A DNA stretch of 64,000 bases. It comes from Corynebacterium felinum. Its GTDB lineage: Bacteria > Actinomycetota > Actinomycetes > Mycobacteriales > Mycobacteriaceae. The translations under genes were made by a program, and so were the position numbers. The stretch lies in the NCBI RefSeq assembly GCF_030408755.1, contig NZ_CP047209.1:1054001-1118000 (forward strand), in the 5' to 3' direction. Positions 17,105 through 25,800 of this stretch are shown here, piece by piece; position 1 is the first letter of the stretch, and each line of letters starts with the position of its first letter. The notes below the pieces were generated by a model. The model ran no database searches. It was not told the DNA's origin and was given only the letters and a program-made list of their open reading frames with translations.

Positions 17105-18631
17105 ATGGACATCATCACCGCCATCCCCGGATTCCTCGTCAACGAAATCCTCTCCGTCCCCGCCTTCCTCATCGGCATCATCACCGCCATTGGCCTTGCC
17201 GCCATGAAACGCTCCACCGGCCAAGTCATCGGCGGCGCAATCAAAGCCACACTCGGCTTCCTCCTCATCGGCGCCGGCGCCTCACTCGTTGTCGCCTCCC
17301 TCGAACCCCTCGGCGCCATGATCACCGGCGCCACCGGCGCCCAAGGCGTGGTGCCCACCAACGAAGCAATCGTCGGCATTGCCCAAGAAAAATACGGCTC
17401 CCAAGTCGCCTGGATCATGATCATCGGCTTCGGCATCTCGCTCATCCTGGCGAGGTTCACCCGACTACGCTACGTCTTCCTCACCGGCCACCACGTGCTC
17501 TTCATGGCCACAATGGCCACCATCATCTTCGCCACCGCCGGCTGGCGCCCATGGCTCTCGATCACCCTTGGCTCCATCGGACTCGCCATCCTCATGGTCT
17601 CACTTCCCGCCTTCGCACACCCCTTCACCCGCAAAATCACCGGCAACGACTCCATCGCCATCGGCCACTTCGGCACCCTTGGCTACATCACCGCCGCCAG
17701 CGTGGGCAAAGCAGTCGGCAAAAACAGCAAATCCACCGAAGACATGAAACTGCCTGAGGGACTCCGCTTCCTCCGCGACTCCATGGTCTCCACCGCACTA
17801 TCCATGGCCTTGATGTATATCGTGCTTGCCATCTTGTTCATGGTGCGCGCCGGGTCGCAGGAGGCGTTCACCGCGTTTGATAACGGTGCTTCTTCGGTCG
17901 GTAACTACCTTGTGCAGTCCTTTACTCAGGGCCTCCAATTCGGTGTCGCGGTGGCAGTCATCCTCTTCGGTGTGCGTACCGTGCTTGGTGAGCTGGTGCC
18001 TGCGTTCCAGGGTATTGCGGCGAAGGTGGTGCCTGGTGCTATCCCTGCACTGGATTGCCCGATTGTGTTCCCTTATGCGCAAAACGCTGTGCTGATTGGT
18101 TTCATTTTCTCCTTCCTCGGCGGCCTTGTGGGGCTTGCCACGTTATCGTTCTGGCTCAACCCCGCCTTTGGTCTTGCTTTGATCCTGCCTGGTCTGGTGC
18201 CCCATTTCTTTACCGGTGGTGCTGCTGGCGTGTATGGCAATGCGACTGGTGGTCGCCGCGGTGCGATGCTGGGCGCGTTCGCCAACGGTCTACTGATCAC
18301 TTTCCTGCCGTCCATTTTGCTGGGTGTGTTGGGTGAGTTCGGTGGTGCGAATACTACGTTCGGCGATGCTGATTTTGGCTGGTTTGGTATTGCGATTGGC
18401 CAGGCCGCCACGTTGAGCGTGGTTTCCGCTGTGATCGTAGTCATCGTGATTTATGCGATCATTCTCGTTGCTGCAATTGCGGTGCAGAAGCGCTGTGTCG
18501 ACGCCGTGACCATCGCCACCCCCACCAACAGCTCTGAACAGCAGCAGACCCCCACCCAACCTATCTCCAAGCAGTATCCGAAGATCCTGCCCCCAGCCGG
18601 TGCCCCGATGCCACCGAAAACTGTGAGCTAG
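17105..18631 (+). CDS. PTS IIC, ascorbate type (UlaA/SgaT)
   Basis: A 508-residue membrane permease. MDIITAIPGFLVNEILSVPAFLIGIITAIG and GHHVLFMAT are typical of UlaA, as is the segment near PALDCPIVFPYAQNAVLIGF and FFTGGAAGVYGNATGGRRGA, which line the sugar site. Eleven or so helices; a C-terminal cytosolic tail of about 35 residues is Pro/Gln-rich. It imports and phosphorylates L-ascorbate or a related acid with the IIAB protein. TAGGAGCACACA precedes the ATG. No catabolic ula genes (lactonase, decarboxylase, epimerases) follow, so the product must feed a pathway elsewhere or the substrate differs. Confidence 0.88.
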   Translation: MDIITAIPGFLVNEILSVPAFLIGIITAIGLAAMKRSTGQVIGGAIKATLGFLLIGAGASLVVASLEPLGAMITGATGAQGVVPTNEAIVGIAQEKYGSQVAWIMIIGFGISLILARFTRLRYVFLTGHHVLFMATMATIIFATAGWRPWLSITLGSIGLAILMVSLPAFAHPFTRKITGNDSIAIGHFGTLGYITAASVGKAVGKNSKSTEDMKLPEGLRFLRDSMVSTALSMALMYIVLAILFMVRAGSQEAFTAFDNGASSVGNYLVQSFTQGLQFGVAVAVILFGVRTVLGELVPAFQGIAAKVVPGAIPALDCPIVFPYAQNAVLIGFIFSFLGGLVGLATLSFWLNPAFGLALILPGLVPHFFTGGAAGVYGNATGGRRGAMLGAFANGLLITFLPSILLGVLGEFGGANTTFGDADFGWFGIAIGQAATLSVVSAVIVVIVIYAIILVAAIAVQKRCVDAVTIATPTNSSEQQQTPTQPISKQYPKILPPAGAPMPPKTVS

Positions 18632-18648
18632 ACACGCAACACTAATCA

Positions 18649-18687
18649 AGGGCCTGACTCCGATATGACAAAAAGGAATCAGGCCCT
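18649..18687 (+). terminator. hairpin after the PTS operon
   Basis: AGGGCCTGA (18649-18657) and TCAGGCCCT (18679-18687) form a nine-base perfect stem with inner pairing CTCC/GGA. It lies between converging genes. No T-run on the plus strand, so termination is inferred. Confidence 0.55.
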
Positions 18688-18732
18688 GTGTGCTGTCTCA
18701 GAAAGCTATGGAAAACCACGAGCATTATCTGA

Positions 18733-20166
18733 TCAGCTGAGATCAATCACACCTGTGCGTAGATCACTCATGTCGAGCAGGGTGTGCTTGCCGCCAATGC
18801 GACCCCAGCCGGTGCGGGTTCCGCCCACACCGCCGAAGGGCATGTTGATATCCCAATAACCATTGCTGTCATTGACAATCACTTGGCCGGTGCGCATGTT
18901 TTCCACAAAGTAGTATGCGCGGGCGAAATCTTTCGTAAACACCGCGCCCTGCAGGCCAAGTGCGTCTTGATTAGCCAAGCGCAAAAGATCCTCATCGTCT
19001 TCGCCCACAATGATCGGAACCACAGGACCGAAGGTTTCATCCGTGCTCAGCAAACTCTTTTCATCCACGTTATCCACCACGGTGAATTCGTAGTAGAGGT
19101 CAGTGGGGAAGTCTTTGCTGCGGTTGCCGCCCACAACAATATCGAAGCCCAACTCACGCGCTTGATTCAGATGCTCATCCACCTTGCTTGCGGTGCGTTC
19201 GTTATTCATGGGGCCAAGGGTGGTCTTTTCATCGAAAGGATCACCAAGCACGGCTTCTGCGGCGGCTTTCTTCACTTCCTCCACAAATTCCTTGTGCACA
19301 TTCCGATGCACCAACACGCGACCGGTAGCGCAGCACACTTGGCCCGCGTTGTAATATGCGCCAACCACGGCTGCTTGAGCGGCTTTGGCAAGATCAGCAT
19401 CATCCAAAACCACCACCGGCCCATTTCCGGACGCTTCAATGATACACCGCTTCAAACCGGCTGTTTTGACAATCTTCTCCGCAGTTGCGGAGGAACCAAT
19501 AAATCCGATCGCATCAATACCCTCATGGGCGACCAGCTTCGCCCCGAAGTCACCTTCACCGGGGAGGATATTGACCAAACCGGGTGGAAGTCCTGCTTCT
19601 TCCAAAATCTCAACCATTGTGAGCAAGGTCAGTGCGGTATGTGTTGGGGGTTTAACAACCAGTGCATTGCCAGTGGCAAGACCAGGGGCTGCGAACTCGG
19701 AGAACATGAGCACTGGGAAGTTCCAGGGGATGACGATTGCCCATGTTCCTACTGCTTGGTAGAAGGTCCACATGCGCTTATTGGTGTCATGGGTGGGTAG
19801 GGTTTCACCGTGCAACCGCACTGCATCTTCGGCGTGCAGGTGGAACAAAACTGCGGTTTCATCAACGTCGGCATAGGATTCGGTGATGGGTTTTCCCTGT
19901 TCCAAGGTGAGCAGATGGGATAGTTTTTCGCGGTTGGCTGCAATGAGATCACCAACTTTGTGCAGGATTTCTGCCCGCTGCCATACCCCCACCTTGCGCC
20001 ATTGTGCTTGTCCTTTGCGTGCCACGGCGATTGCGTGGTTGAGGTCTGCTTCGGTGGGTACGGATAGTTGGGCGATGACTTCACCGGTGACGGGGCTGGT
20101 GATGGGTGTTGTGTTCCCGTCGGAGGAATCAACGTACTTTCCGTCAATATAGAGCTGGGTTTGCAT
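18733..20166 (-). CDS. aldehyde dehydrogenase (NAD(P)+-dependent)
   Basis: A 477-residue ALDH, the normal family length. The cofactor region has IPWNFPV and FIGSSATA; the general base is Glu in IIEASGNGP (about 243) and the catalytic Cys lies in GQVCCATGR (about 277-278, a double Cys). The C-terminal MPFGGVGGTRTGWGR is the usual closing motif. It oxidises an aldehyde to the acid. The divergent neighbour is a DAO-type flavin amine/amino-acid oxidase, so an aldehyde released from an amine (for example in putrescine or betaine breakdown) is a reasonable substrate; this is inference. ATG start, 319 bases from the divergent gene. Confidence 0.9.
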   Translation of the reverse strand: MQTQLYIDGKYVDSSDGNTTPITSPVTGEVIAQLSVPTEADLNHAIAVARKGQAQWRKVGVWQRAEILHKVGDLIAANREKLSHLLTLEQGKPITESYADVDETAVLFHLHAEDAVRLHGETLPTHDTNKRMWTFYQAVGTWAIVIPWNFPVLMFSEFAAPGLATGNALVVKPPTHTALTLLTMVEILEEAGLPPGLVNILPGEGDFGAKLVAHEGIDAIGFIGSSATAEKIVKTAGLKRCIIEASGNGPVVVLDDADLAKAAQAAVVGAYYNAGQVCCATGRVLVHRNVHKEFVEEVKKAAAEAVLGDPFDEKTTLGPMNNERTASKVDEHLNQARELGFDIVVGGNRSKDFPTDLYYEFTVVDNVDEKSLLSTDETFGPVVPIIVGEDDEDLLRLANQDALGLQGAVFTKDFARAYYFVENMRTGQVIVNDSNGYWDINMPFGGVGGTRTGWGRIGGKHTLLDMSDLRTGVIDLS

Positions 20167-20485
20167 TAGGACACCTCTCTTGGAAAATGTGGTGTGTGAA
20201 ATGAACAGTGTGTACGCCCGATCAGCAGCCGATCAACACTGTGTAAAACCGCGTGTGATATGCGCTTATTTCTCATTTTTGCGTGTGTGTTTGCCTGTGA
20301 ACGGGAATATGGTGCCCACCCTATACATGGGTGTGATTCCTGCGCTAGGGTGGGTGGTGGGGATTGGGGATTTTTAACCCCATGCATCACCCCCAGTACT
20401 CAAGAAATATACATCCCACCTGTGGTTTTAATGCCCTAAATAAGGTGTGAGATTTGCATGAGATGATTCTAGGAGAGTTTCTACG
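20167..20485. promoter_or_regulatory. divergent promoter region, ALDH / FAD oxidase
   Basis: 319 bases with no gene. It must contain both promoters. An AT-rich patch lies at 20400-20470 and a clear RBS AGGAGAG sits nine bases before the oxidase ATG. I see no convincing long palindrome. Confidence 0.5.
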
Positions 20486-21970
20486 ATGTCGAAAAACCTC
20501 GTCCGCGCACTGCTCAGTGTCCTCCCGATAGAAAAGTTTCGAAAGCCTACTCCGCTAACGTCTTATTCTCAGCGGTTGCAGCATGATTCGGCGATGTTGG
20601 CTGCGGCATTGGCTGAGGCTTCGTCTACTCCTTTTTGGTTGGATAGTGAAGATCGTCCGGCGGCTCGGTTGAGTTTGAGTACTGATTTGGCGGCTGATCT
20701 TGTTGTGGTGGGTGGGGGATTTTGTGGATTGTGGACTGCGCTGATTGCCAAGCAGCGGCATCCTGAGTGGGAAGTGGTGTTGTTGGAGAAAAGGCGCATC
20801 GCGTGGGCTGCTAGCGGGCGCAACGGTGGGTTTTGCGAGGCTGAACTTACTCATGGTGAGGAAAATGGGCGTCTGCATTTTGCTGATGAATTAAATATCA
20901 TTCGTGAGTTGGCGGCTGAAAATTTTGCTGCGTTGGAGCGCACAATTGAGCAGTTCGGTATTGATGCGGAATATGAGAATACTGGTGTGATGGTGGTGGC
21001 TACGGAGCCGCATCAGGTGCCGAGTGTGACTGCGAAGCCTGAATTGCTAATTGATCTTGATTCGAAGCATGGTCATGGGCAGTCACCGTTGTATTTGGCG
21101 GCGATGAAGAAGTTGGAGGGTTATTCTTTTGTGCATCCTGCGAAGCTGGCGTGGGGGCTTGCCGACGCCGCCAGCAGCTTGGGTGTGAAGATTTACGAAA
21201 ACACAAAGGTGACTGAGCTTGAAGAATCTTTCAATTCTGGGGCGAAATGTACTCTGGTGCATACGCCTGAGGGGGTTGTGACTGCGAAGAAGGTGGCGTT
21301 GGCTACTAATGTTTTTCCAGCACTGGTGAAAAAACTGCAGTTGTTTACTGTGCCTATCTATGACTATGCGCTCGTGACGGACCCCTTGACTCAGGAGCAA
21401 TTGGAGTCTATCGACTGGACGAAGCGTAACGGCATTACTGATTCCGGCAAGGAGTTTCATTATTACCGCAAGACGCAAGACAATCGGATTTTGTTTGGGG
21501 GCTGGGATGCGGTGTATCACTTTGGGCGTCAGGTGAAGGATTCGCAGGATCAAAGCTATGAGACGTTTATGCGCCTGGCTGATCACTTTTATTCCACCTT
21601 CCCTGCGCTTAAGGGTGTGCGGTTTAGCCATGCGTGGGGTGGCGCGATTGATATGTCGACCCAATTGGTGGCGTTCCATTGGGTGAATAAGCAGAAGACG
21701 ATTGCCTATAGCGCTGGCTATACCGGTTTGGGCGTGTGCGCAACCAGGTTTGGTGCTGAGACGATGCTTGATCTTTTGGAGGGCTTGGATACGCCACGCA
21801 CGCGGTTGAAGATGGCTAATAAGCTGCCCATCCCGATCCCTCCTGAGCCTTTGACGTTCCCCCTTACTTTCCTCATGCGCCGCGCCGTACAAAAATCTGA
21901 CGCCAACGGCGGCAAGGACGGCCTGCTGCTTCGCATCGCAAGCTTTTTCAAGATTGGATTTGATTCCTAA
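20486..21970 (+). CDS. FAD-dependent oxidoreductase, DAO family
   Basis: A 494-residue flavoprotein. The dinucleotide-binding fold begins near residue 70 with DLVVVGGGFCGLWTAL (GxGxxG). The second FAD motif WAASGRNGGFCEAEL (about 107-121) is typical of gamma-glutamylputrescine oxidase and related enzymes (PuuB/OrdL class). GYTGLGVCATRFGAE near the C-terminus closes the FAD site. It would oxidise an amine or imino acid with O2, giving an aldehyde or imine plus H2O2. A 65-residue N-terminal leader precedes the fold. It is divergent from the aldehyde dehydrogenase, consistent with two steps of one amine pathway. The exact substrate is not shown. Confidence 0.85.
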   Translation: MSKNLVRALLSVLPIEKFRKPTPLTSYSQRLQHDSAMLAAALAEASSTPFWLDSEDRPAARLSLSTDLAADLVVVGGGFCGLWTALIAKQRHPEWEVVLLEKRRIAWAASGRNGGFCEAELTHGEENGRLHFADELNIIRELAAENFAALERTIEQFGIDAEYENTGVMVVATEPHQVPSVTAKPELLIDLDSKHGHGQSPLYLAAMKKLEGYSFVHPAKLAWGLADAASSLGVKIYENTKVTELEESFNSGAKCTLVHTPEGVVTAKKVALATNVFPALVKKLQLFTVPIYDYALVTDPLTQEQLESIDWTKRNGITDSGKEFHYYRKTQDNRILFGGWDAVYHFGRQVKDSQDQSYETFMRLADHFYSTFPALKGVRFSHAWGGAIDMSTQLVAFHWVNKQKTIAYSAGYTGLGVCATRFGAETMLDLLEGLDTPRTRLKMANKLPIPIPPEPLTFPLTFLMRRAVQKSDANGGKDGLLLRIASFFKIGFDS

Positions 21971-22057
21971 GAACAAGTGGTGAGTGTATAGGTGCGGCGC
22001 TTATTGTCAATTACTTGTGAAAATTGGGGGTAGTTGGGGGTGTTTTGTAGGTGTGTG

Positions 22058-23107
22058 TTATTGCATTAATTCGTTGATGAGGGTTGTGTTTCCTTGGTGC
22101 TCGGGGGTGTTGGTGAGATTGAAGTAGACCTCAGGTTCGGGCGTGCGTACGCGTGGGCGTTGGTGTCTAAATCGTGTGGGGTTTTGTTCGTAGAGCCGTT
22201 GTTTGGCGGAGTTGCGTATTGCCCAGGTTCCTTTCCAGGTGTTGGTTAGTATTTGGTGTGGGGTGAAAAACTCGAGTGCTGAATGCGCGCGTGTGGTGTT
22301 GTAGTAGTCTACCCAGGTGCGTATCCAGTTTCGGGCGTGGTTTTTATCCTCGAAAACTTTCGGGTAGGTGGGATCGTTTTTCAAGGTGGCAAAGGATGAT
22401 TCCACGTGGGGGTTATCGTCACTGATGCGTGGGCGTGAATGTGATCGAACAATGCCATGGGTTTGGCAGAATTGCTGCATTTTTCTTGATTTCATTGAAG
22501 TCCCGTTATCGGAATGGATCATTTCAACCTGATGGCCTTGTTTGGTAGCAGTGGCGATGATCTGGGTGAAGATTTCTTCGGCGACAGTGGTGTTGGGCTG
22601 GTCATCAATACCCCATCCGACGATGGCGCGTGAATACAGGTCCACAACACAGTGCAGATACGTATTGTGCCCTCGTGTAAGTAGTGGCAGTGTGGTGATA
22701 TCCCACACCAGGGTTTGATACGGTTTGGTCGCAACAAGCTGTGGCGGGGTTGTCCGCGGTGTTTTACTCACACGCACAGCGGTGGTTTTAGGTCCACGGC
22801 TGACACACGTAGGTGTCTTTGACATACGGTAGTAGCTGCTTAAACTTGCCAAGACCTGCCCGTGATCCCACTGCTGGTAGTACACCTGTTGGATGGGTAC
22901 TTCTGGTGTGGCATCAAGTTGTTTGCAGATCAGTGTACGTTCCTGGTCTGTGAGCATCACGTCTTTACGCCGCAACCGATGCGGGGTGGGGTTGTGCTTG
23001 CGTCGATAGCCTGGATGAAGGCGTTCATGCAGGCTAGAAGGCGCAAGCCCAGTAAGCTTGTGGCATCGTGTTTTCGGTATGGTCAAATCAACCAAAGCGT
23101 AGAACAA
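22058..23107 (-). CDS. IS3-family transposase OrfB (DDE integrase)
   Basis: The catalytic half of the transposase. The DDE triad is visible: Asp in LVWDITTLP, Asp in MIHSDNGTSMKSRKM and Glu in NPHVESSFATLK, followed by TRAHSALEFFTPHQIL, the typical rve-domain ending. An N-terminal HTH_21-like part lies upstream (RKHNPTPHRLRRKDV region). The frame stays open upstream of the first listed start (a TTG at 23107) to about 23160. It is therefore most likely made as an OrfAB fusion by -1 frameshifting at the A-run in OrfA rather than from its own start. It looks intact. Confidence 0.88.
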   Translation of the reverse strand: MFYALVDLTIPKTRCHKLTGLAPSSLHERLHPGYRRKHNPTPHRLRRKDVMLTDQERTLICKQLDATPEVPIQQVYYQQWDHGQVLASLSSYYRMSKTPTCVSRGPKTTAVRVSKTPRTTPPQLVATKPYQTLVWDITTLPLLTRGHNTYLHCVVDLYSRAIVGWGIDDQPNTTVAEEIFTQIIATATKQGHQVEMIHSDNGTSMKSRKMQQFCQTHGIVRSHSRPRISDDNPHVESSFATLKNDPTYPKVFEDKNHARNWIRTWVDYYNTTRAHSALEFFTPHQILTNTWKGTWAIRNSAKQRLYEQNPTRFRHQRPRVRTPEPEVYFNLTNTPEHQGNTTLINELMQ

Positions 23108-23151
23108 GGAAAGATCTTCGGTTACGAACGCATCGAAACGTTCTTGTTGTT

Positions 23152-23634
23152 CTACTGTGAGGATTTTTCCGCCTTGCCGTGTGGCTCGCCAAGATCGTGC
23201 AAGACGGCAATAGCTTTTCCCAACGCATCAGCAGCCTTTTCCCACTTACTAGCCTCAGCATCTTTTAATGCAAGTTGGCGGGCAAATTCTTTCCGATCAC
23301 GCTCAGCTTGAGCGCTATGTTCAGCAAGCTTACGAACCAACTTTTCCTGTTCCCGCTCGGCTTGGGCTTGCTGCTGGGCTAAAAGCTCTCGGAGTCGTTG
23401 TACCTCTGAAATATCACGCTTTGTCATACTCCCAGTCTTACGGGGAAAACGCTCATTGTCGAGATCACCATCAGCCAACGCAGAAATCCACTTCCGAATC
23501 ACATGCGGACGCAGCCCTAAACTTTCAGCATAAGGAGTCTTCTCACCCCGCCGTAGCTTGACATAACGCAACGCAATCTCACGCTGCTGCGCGGGGGTAA
23601 ACGACGAAGCCACAACATGAACTTCCATACTCAT
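23152..23634 (-). CDS. IS3-family transposase OrfA (helix-turn-helix plus coiled coil)
   Basis: A 160-residue DNA-binding half of the transposase. An HTH (FTPAQQREIALRYVKLRRG ... ESLGLRPHVIRKW, residues 12-50) recognises the IS ends. A long Gln/Glu/Ala/Arg coiled coil follows (about 75-135), which mediates multimerisation. RBS AAGGA lies just before the ATG at 23634. At its 3' end a run of five A (plus-strand T at 23164-23168) allows a -1 slip into the OrfB frame: the OrfA reading ...GCG GAA AAA TCC becomes ...GGA AAA ATC. Confidence 0.85.
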   Translation of the reverse strand: MSMEVHVVASSFTPAQQREIALRYVKLRRGEKTPYAESLGLRPHVIRKWISALADGDLDNERFPRKTGSMTKRDISEVQRLRELLAQQQAQAEREQEKLVRKLAEHSAQAERDRKEFARQLALKDAEASKWEKAADALGKAIAVLHDLGEPHGKAEKSSQ

Positions 23635-23715
23635 GAATCCTTCCTAGAAACCATTCACAAGTAGTCTGACAATTATTGGGAGACCGATGTAGTTGAACGA
23701 CAACGCTATCAAAAC

Positions 23716-23741
23716 AATAGTTGTCAGACTGCTTGTGAATG
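23716..23741 (+). repeat. orphan inverted copy of the IS right end
   Basis: AGTTGTCAGACTGCTTGTGA and flanking bases mirror the IS right end at 23652-23677 (TGTCAGACTACTTGTGAATG on the other strand). The two point away from each other with 38 bases between. No transposase follows, so this is either a remnant of a second IS copy or a target site resembling the end. It also overlaps the tail of the nuclease gene that stops at 23746 by a few bases of context. Confidence 0.65.
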
Positions 23742-23745
23742 AAGG

Positions 23746-24396
23746 TTATTCAAAAGAATGGGCTATTTCGTTTTCAACTCTCGAAAACGGGTCTCCCACC
23801 TCATTTAAGTATTTCTCTGCTTCTCTAGAGATTTCTGAGGCGGTTTCATTTCGATCGTTTAATCGGGTTGCCCATTTTCTTCCAGGATGGAGTGTGTCCC
23901 AGCGGGGTCGTTGTCCCTTATATCGACCGCTGCCTGGATCATGGTTTCCTAAACCATCAACTATCTTATTCCAAAGAGGTTGATGTAGCCGCACAGAGAT
24001 AATTTCTGCAAGTGGTATCCAAGTCGGCATGACAGGTAGGGCCCTAACCCAAAAATCCTGAACAATAAGATTCGTAGCAGCAGCTATGGATTTGCGGTGG
24101 TCTAGAATGCGTTTAAAGAGCTTTGTTCCTGCTGCTTCATTGAAGTAGTCAGCTGATCCCTTACGAGCGTTTTCTGCTTCTGCTTTGCCGATGTATATTG
24201 CCCACGATCCAAGGAGTTTGCGATTGGATTCTGCAAGAAGTCGATATGGTTCAAAATCTCCTGTGTAGTAGAGAGCATATACACCGGCTCCCTCAAACTG
24301 TTCCAATTTATCTAGTCGATGGATTTTTTGGTTGTCAAGGGCAATGGCAATTGACTTCTCCAAATTTTCATAAGAAAGTGGATCAAATGCTTTCAA
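23746..24396 (-). CDS. type II restriction endonuclease, Eco29kI-like (GIY-YIG)
   Basis: A 216-residue nuclease of the GIY-YIG fold. GVYALYY (38-44) and WAIYIGKA (65-72) are the name-giving strands; R96 and H100 in LFKRILDH, E131 in PLAEIISV and N143 in LWN fit the catalytic set known for Eco29kI. HDPGSGRYKGQRPRWDTLHPGRKWA (152-176) is the family's C-terminal DNA-contact block. Eco29kI cuts CCGCGG; the same site is likely but unproven here. The start is TTG one base after the methyltransferase stop, with AAGGTGG upstream, so it is translated after its methylase. Confidence 0.87.
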   Translation of the reverse strand: MKAFDPLSYENLEKSIAIALDNQKIHRLDKLEQFEGAGVYALYYTGDFEPYRLLAESNRKLLGSWAIYIGKAEAENARKGSADYFNEAAGTKLFKRILDHRKSIAAATNLIVQDFWVRALPVMPTWIPLAEIISVRLHQPLWNKIVDGLGNHDPGSGRYKGQRPRWDTLHPGRKWATRLNDRNETASEISREAEKYLNEVGDPFSRVENEIAHSFE

Positions 24397-24397
24397 T

Positions 24398-25597
24398 TTA
24401 GACCACCTTCAGATGCTGAGTGTAATTTTTCAAGTTCCGTTCTCCTGAAGTTGCTGACTCAAGGTGCGACACCACGCTAGACATAACAATTTGAGCTAGA
24501 TGGACTGGAACAGCATTCCCTAGCTGACGAAGTGCTTCAGTCCATGCTCCGTGCAATGCATAGTCATCAGGGAAAGTCTGAATTCGGGCGGCTTCGCGTA
24601 CTGTGTAATAGCGGACTGAGCCGTCAGGGTACAGGATCATATTTTCACCTCCAGGTACTCCATGCACGCCGGCTTTCAATGCCTTTGAAGGGGAGTCCAG
24701 TGGCGACCCCGTGTGTCCGGGATAGGAACGTGCACCGTCTTTAAAATCATGATCAAGCCATTTGCTACTCTTTTTCCCTGCAGCCGATCGAGGGTCGGGT
24801 AGTCCTTGGAGTGCTTGCCTCACTGTAACCCACGGTAAAAGTCCATCATCCACAGGTTTACGCCTAATAGTGATCCGTGCTGAAGTTGGAACTTCCATTT
24901 CTTCCCAATATTTTCCAGTAGATTGAGCTAAAGCGAGTGATCCGCCGCTATGGGTTTGCGATGGAAAAGCCCAATTAGCATCGATATCATTACGAAAACC
25001 TACGATAAATAGGCGATGCCTGTGCTGGGGTACGCCAAAGTCCGCAGCATTCACGAGTGTAGTCACGAGGTTGTAACTGGATTCTGAACGAGTAGAAGTA
25101 TGTTCTCGTTGTAGCCGAGCGAAGTGGTCTCTCCAACTTTCATCTTCACGGGCAACTATGTCGGGGTAAGTAAGACGTAGTTTGATAAATTCCAGATAGT
25201 CGGCGAATGATGGGCGGGTAAGACCTTTAACATTTTCGAAAACAAAAGCTTTAGGGCGGAGCTTTTGAATGACGTTAGCTGCAGGCGGAAACATGTCTCG
25301 TGAATCGTCAGAGCTTCTAGCAAGTCCCCCTAACGAGAATGGTTGACAGGGAGGTCCTCCGGTCACTAGGTCAACTTCGCGAGATTGGATAATGGAATCC
25401 CAATCTACTTCGCGAATATCGGCTTCAATCACATTGAGTCCACTTACAAGTGGATGCTGAGCTGCTGCATTTTCGCGCATAGTTTGGCATGCCCAGTGGT
25501 TCCACTCCACTGCTGCCAAATGTTCGACTCCGGCTAATGAGGACCCAAGCAACAGGCCTCCTCCACCAGCGAATAACTCAACTCCACAAATTGACAT
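24398..25597 (-). CDS. DNA (cytosine-5-)-methyltransferase, Eco29kI-type partner
   Basis: A 399-residue C5 methyltransferase. Motif I VELFAGGGG (7-14) binds AdoMet; GGPPCQPFSLGG (80-91) holds catalytic Cys84; FVFENVKGL is motif VI and QHRHRLFIVGF motif VIII. The region of about 120 residues after that (with ITIRRKPVDDGLLPW) is the target-recognition domain; QLGNAVPVHLA is motif X. It protects the host at the site cut by the adjacent nuclease. The frame is open to 25663, but ATG 25597 begins at the conserved fold. A/T-richer codons than the chromosome suggest transfer. Confidence 0.9.
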   Translation of the reverse strand: MSICGVELFAGGGGLLLGSSLAGVEHLAAVEWNHWACQTMRENAAAQHPLVSGLNVIEADIREVDWDSIIQSREVDLVTGGPPCQPFSLGGLARSSDDSRDMFPPAANVIQKLRPKAFVFENVKGLTRPSFADYLEFIKLRLTYPDIVAREDESWRDHFARLQREHTSTRSESSYNLVTTLVNAADFGVPQHRHRLFIVGFRNDIDANWAFPSQTHSGGSLALAQSTGKYWEEMEVPTSARITIRRKPVDDGLLPWVTVRQALQGLPDPRSAAGKKSSKWLDHDFKDGARSYPGHTGSPLDSPSKALKAGVHGVPGGENMILYPDGSVRYYTVREAARIQTFPDDYALHGAWTEALRQLGNAVPVHLAQIVMSSVVSHLESATSGERNLKNYTQHLKVV

Positions 25598-25800
25598 GTT
25601 TAGAGAATACCTTAGTTTGAAGGAAGGATAGAGACGTGTTCGCAGTCGTTTTGTGGACTGCATGGTTCGAAAAAAGTTTCAAGGGGGCGGGGTGCGATTT
25701 AGCATTTGTGAGTGCGGATGTACAACCCCGAAATAGGATCGCCCAGTTATGATATGCACTCTACGTCGTGGAAAGCCTGTTTGTACAAAACTTACAGATC

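Larger units (their letters stand above)
22002..23677 (-). mobile_element. IS3-family insertion sequence
   Basis: The element carries two overlapping-frame transposase genes on the minus strand, bounded by imperfect inverted ends. The left end at 22002 contains ATTGTCA-ATTACTTGTGAA; the right end at 23652-23677 contains, on the minus strand, ATTGTCAGACTACTTGTGAA. About 1.68 kb, somewhat long for the family. The exact boundary and target duplication cannot be fixed by eye. It lies between the FAD oxidase and the restriction-modification genes. Confidence 0.8.
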
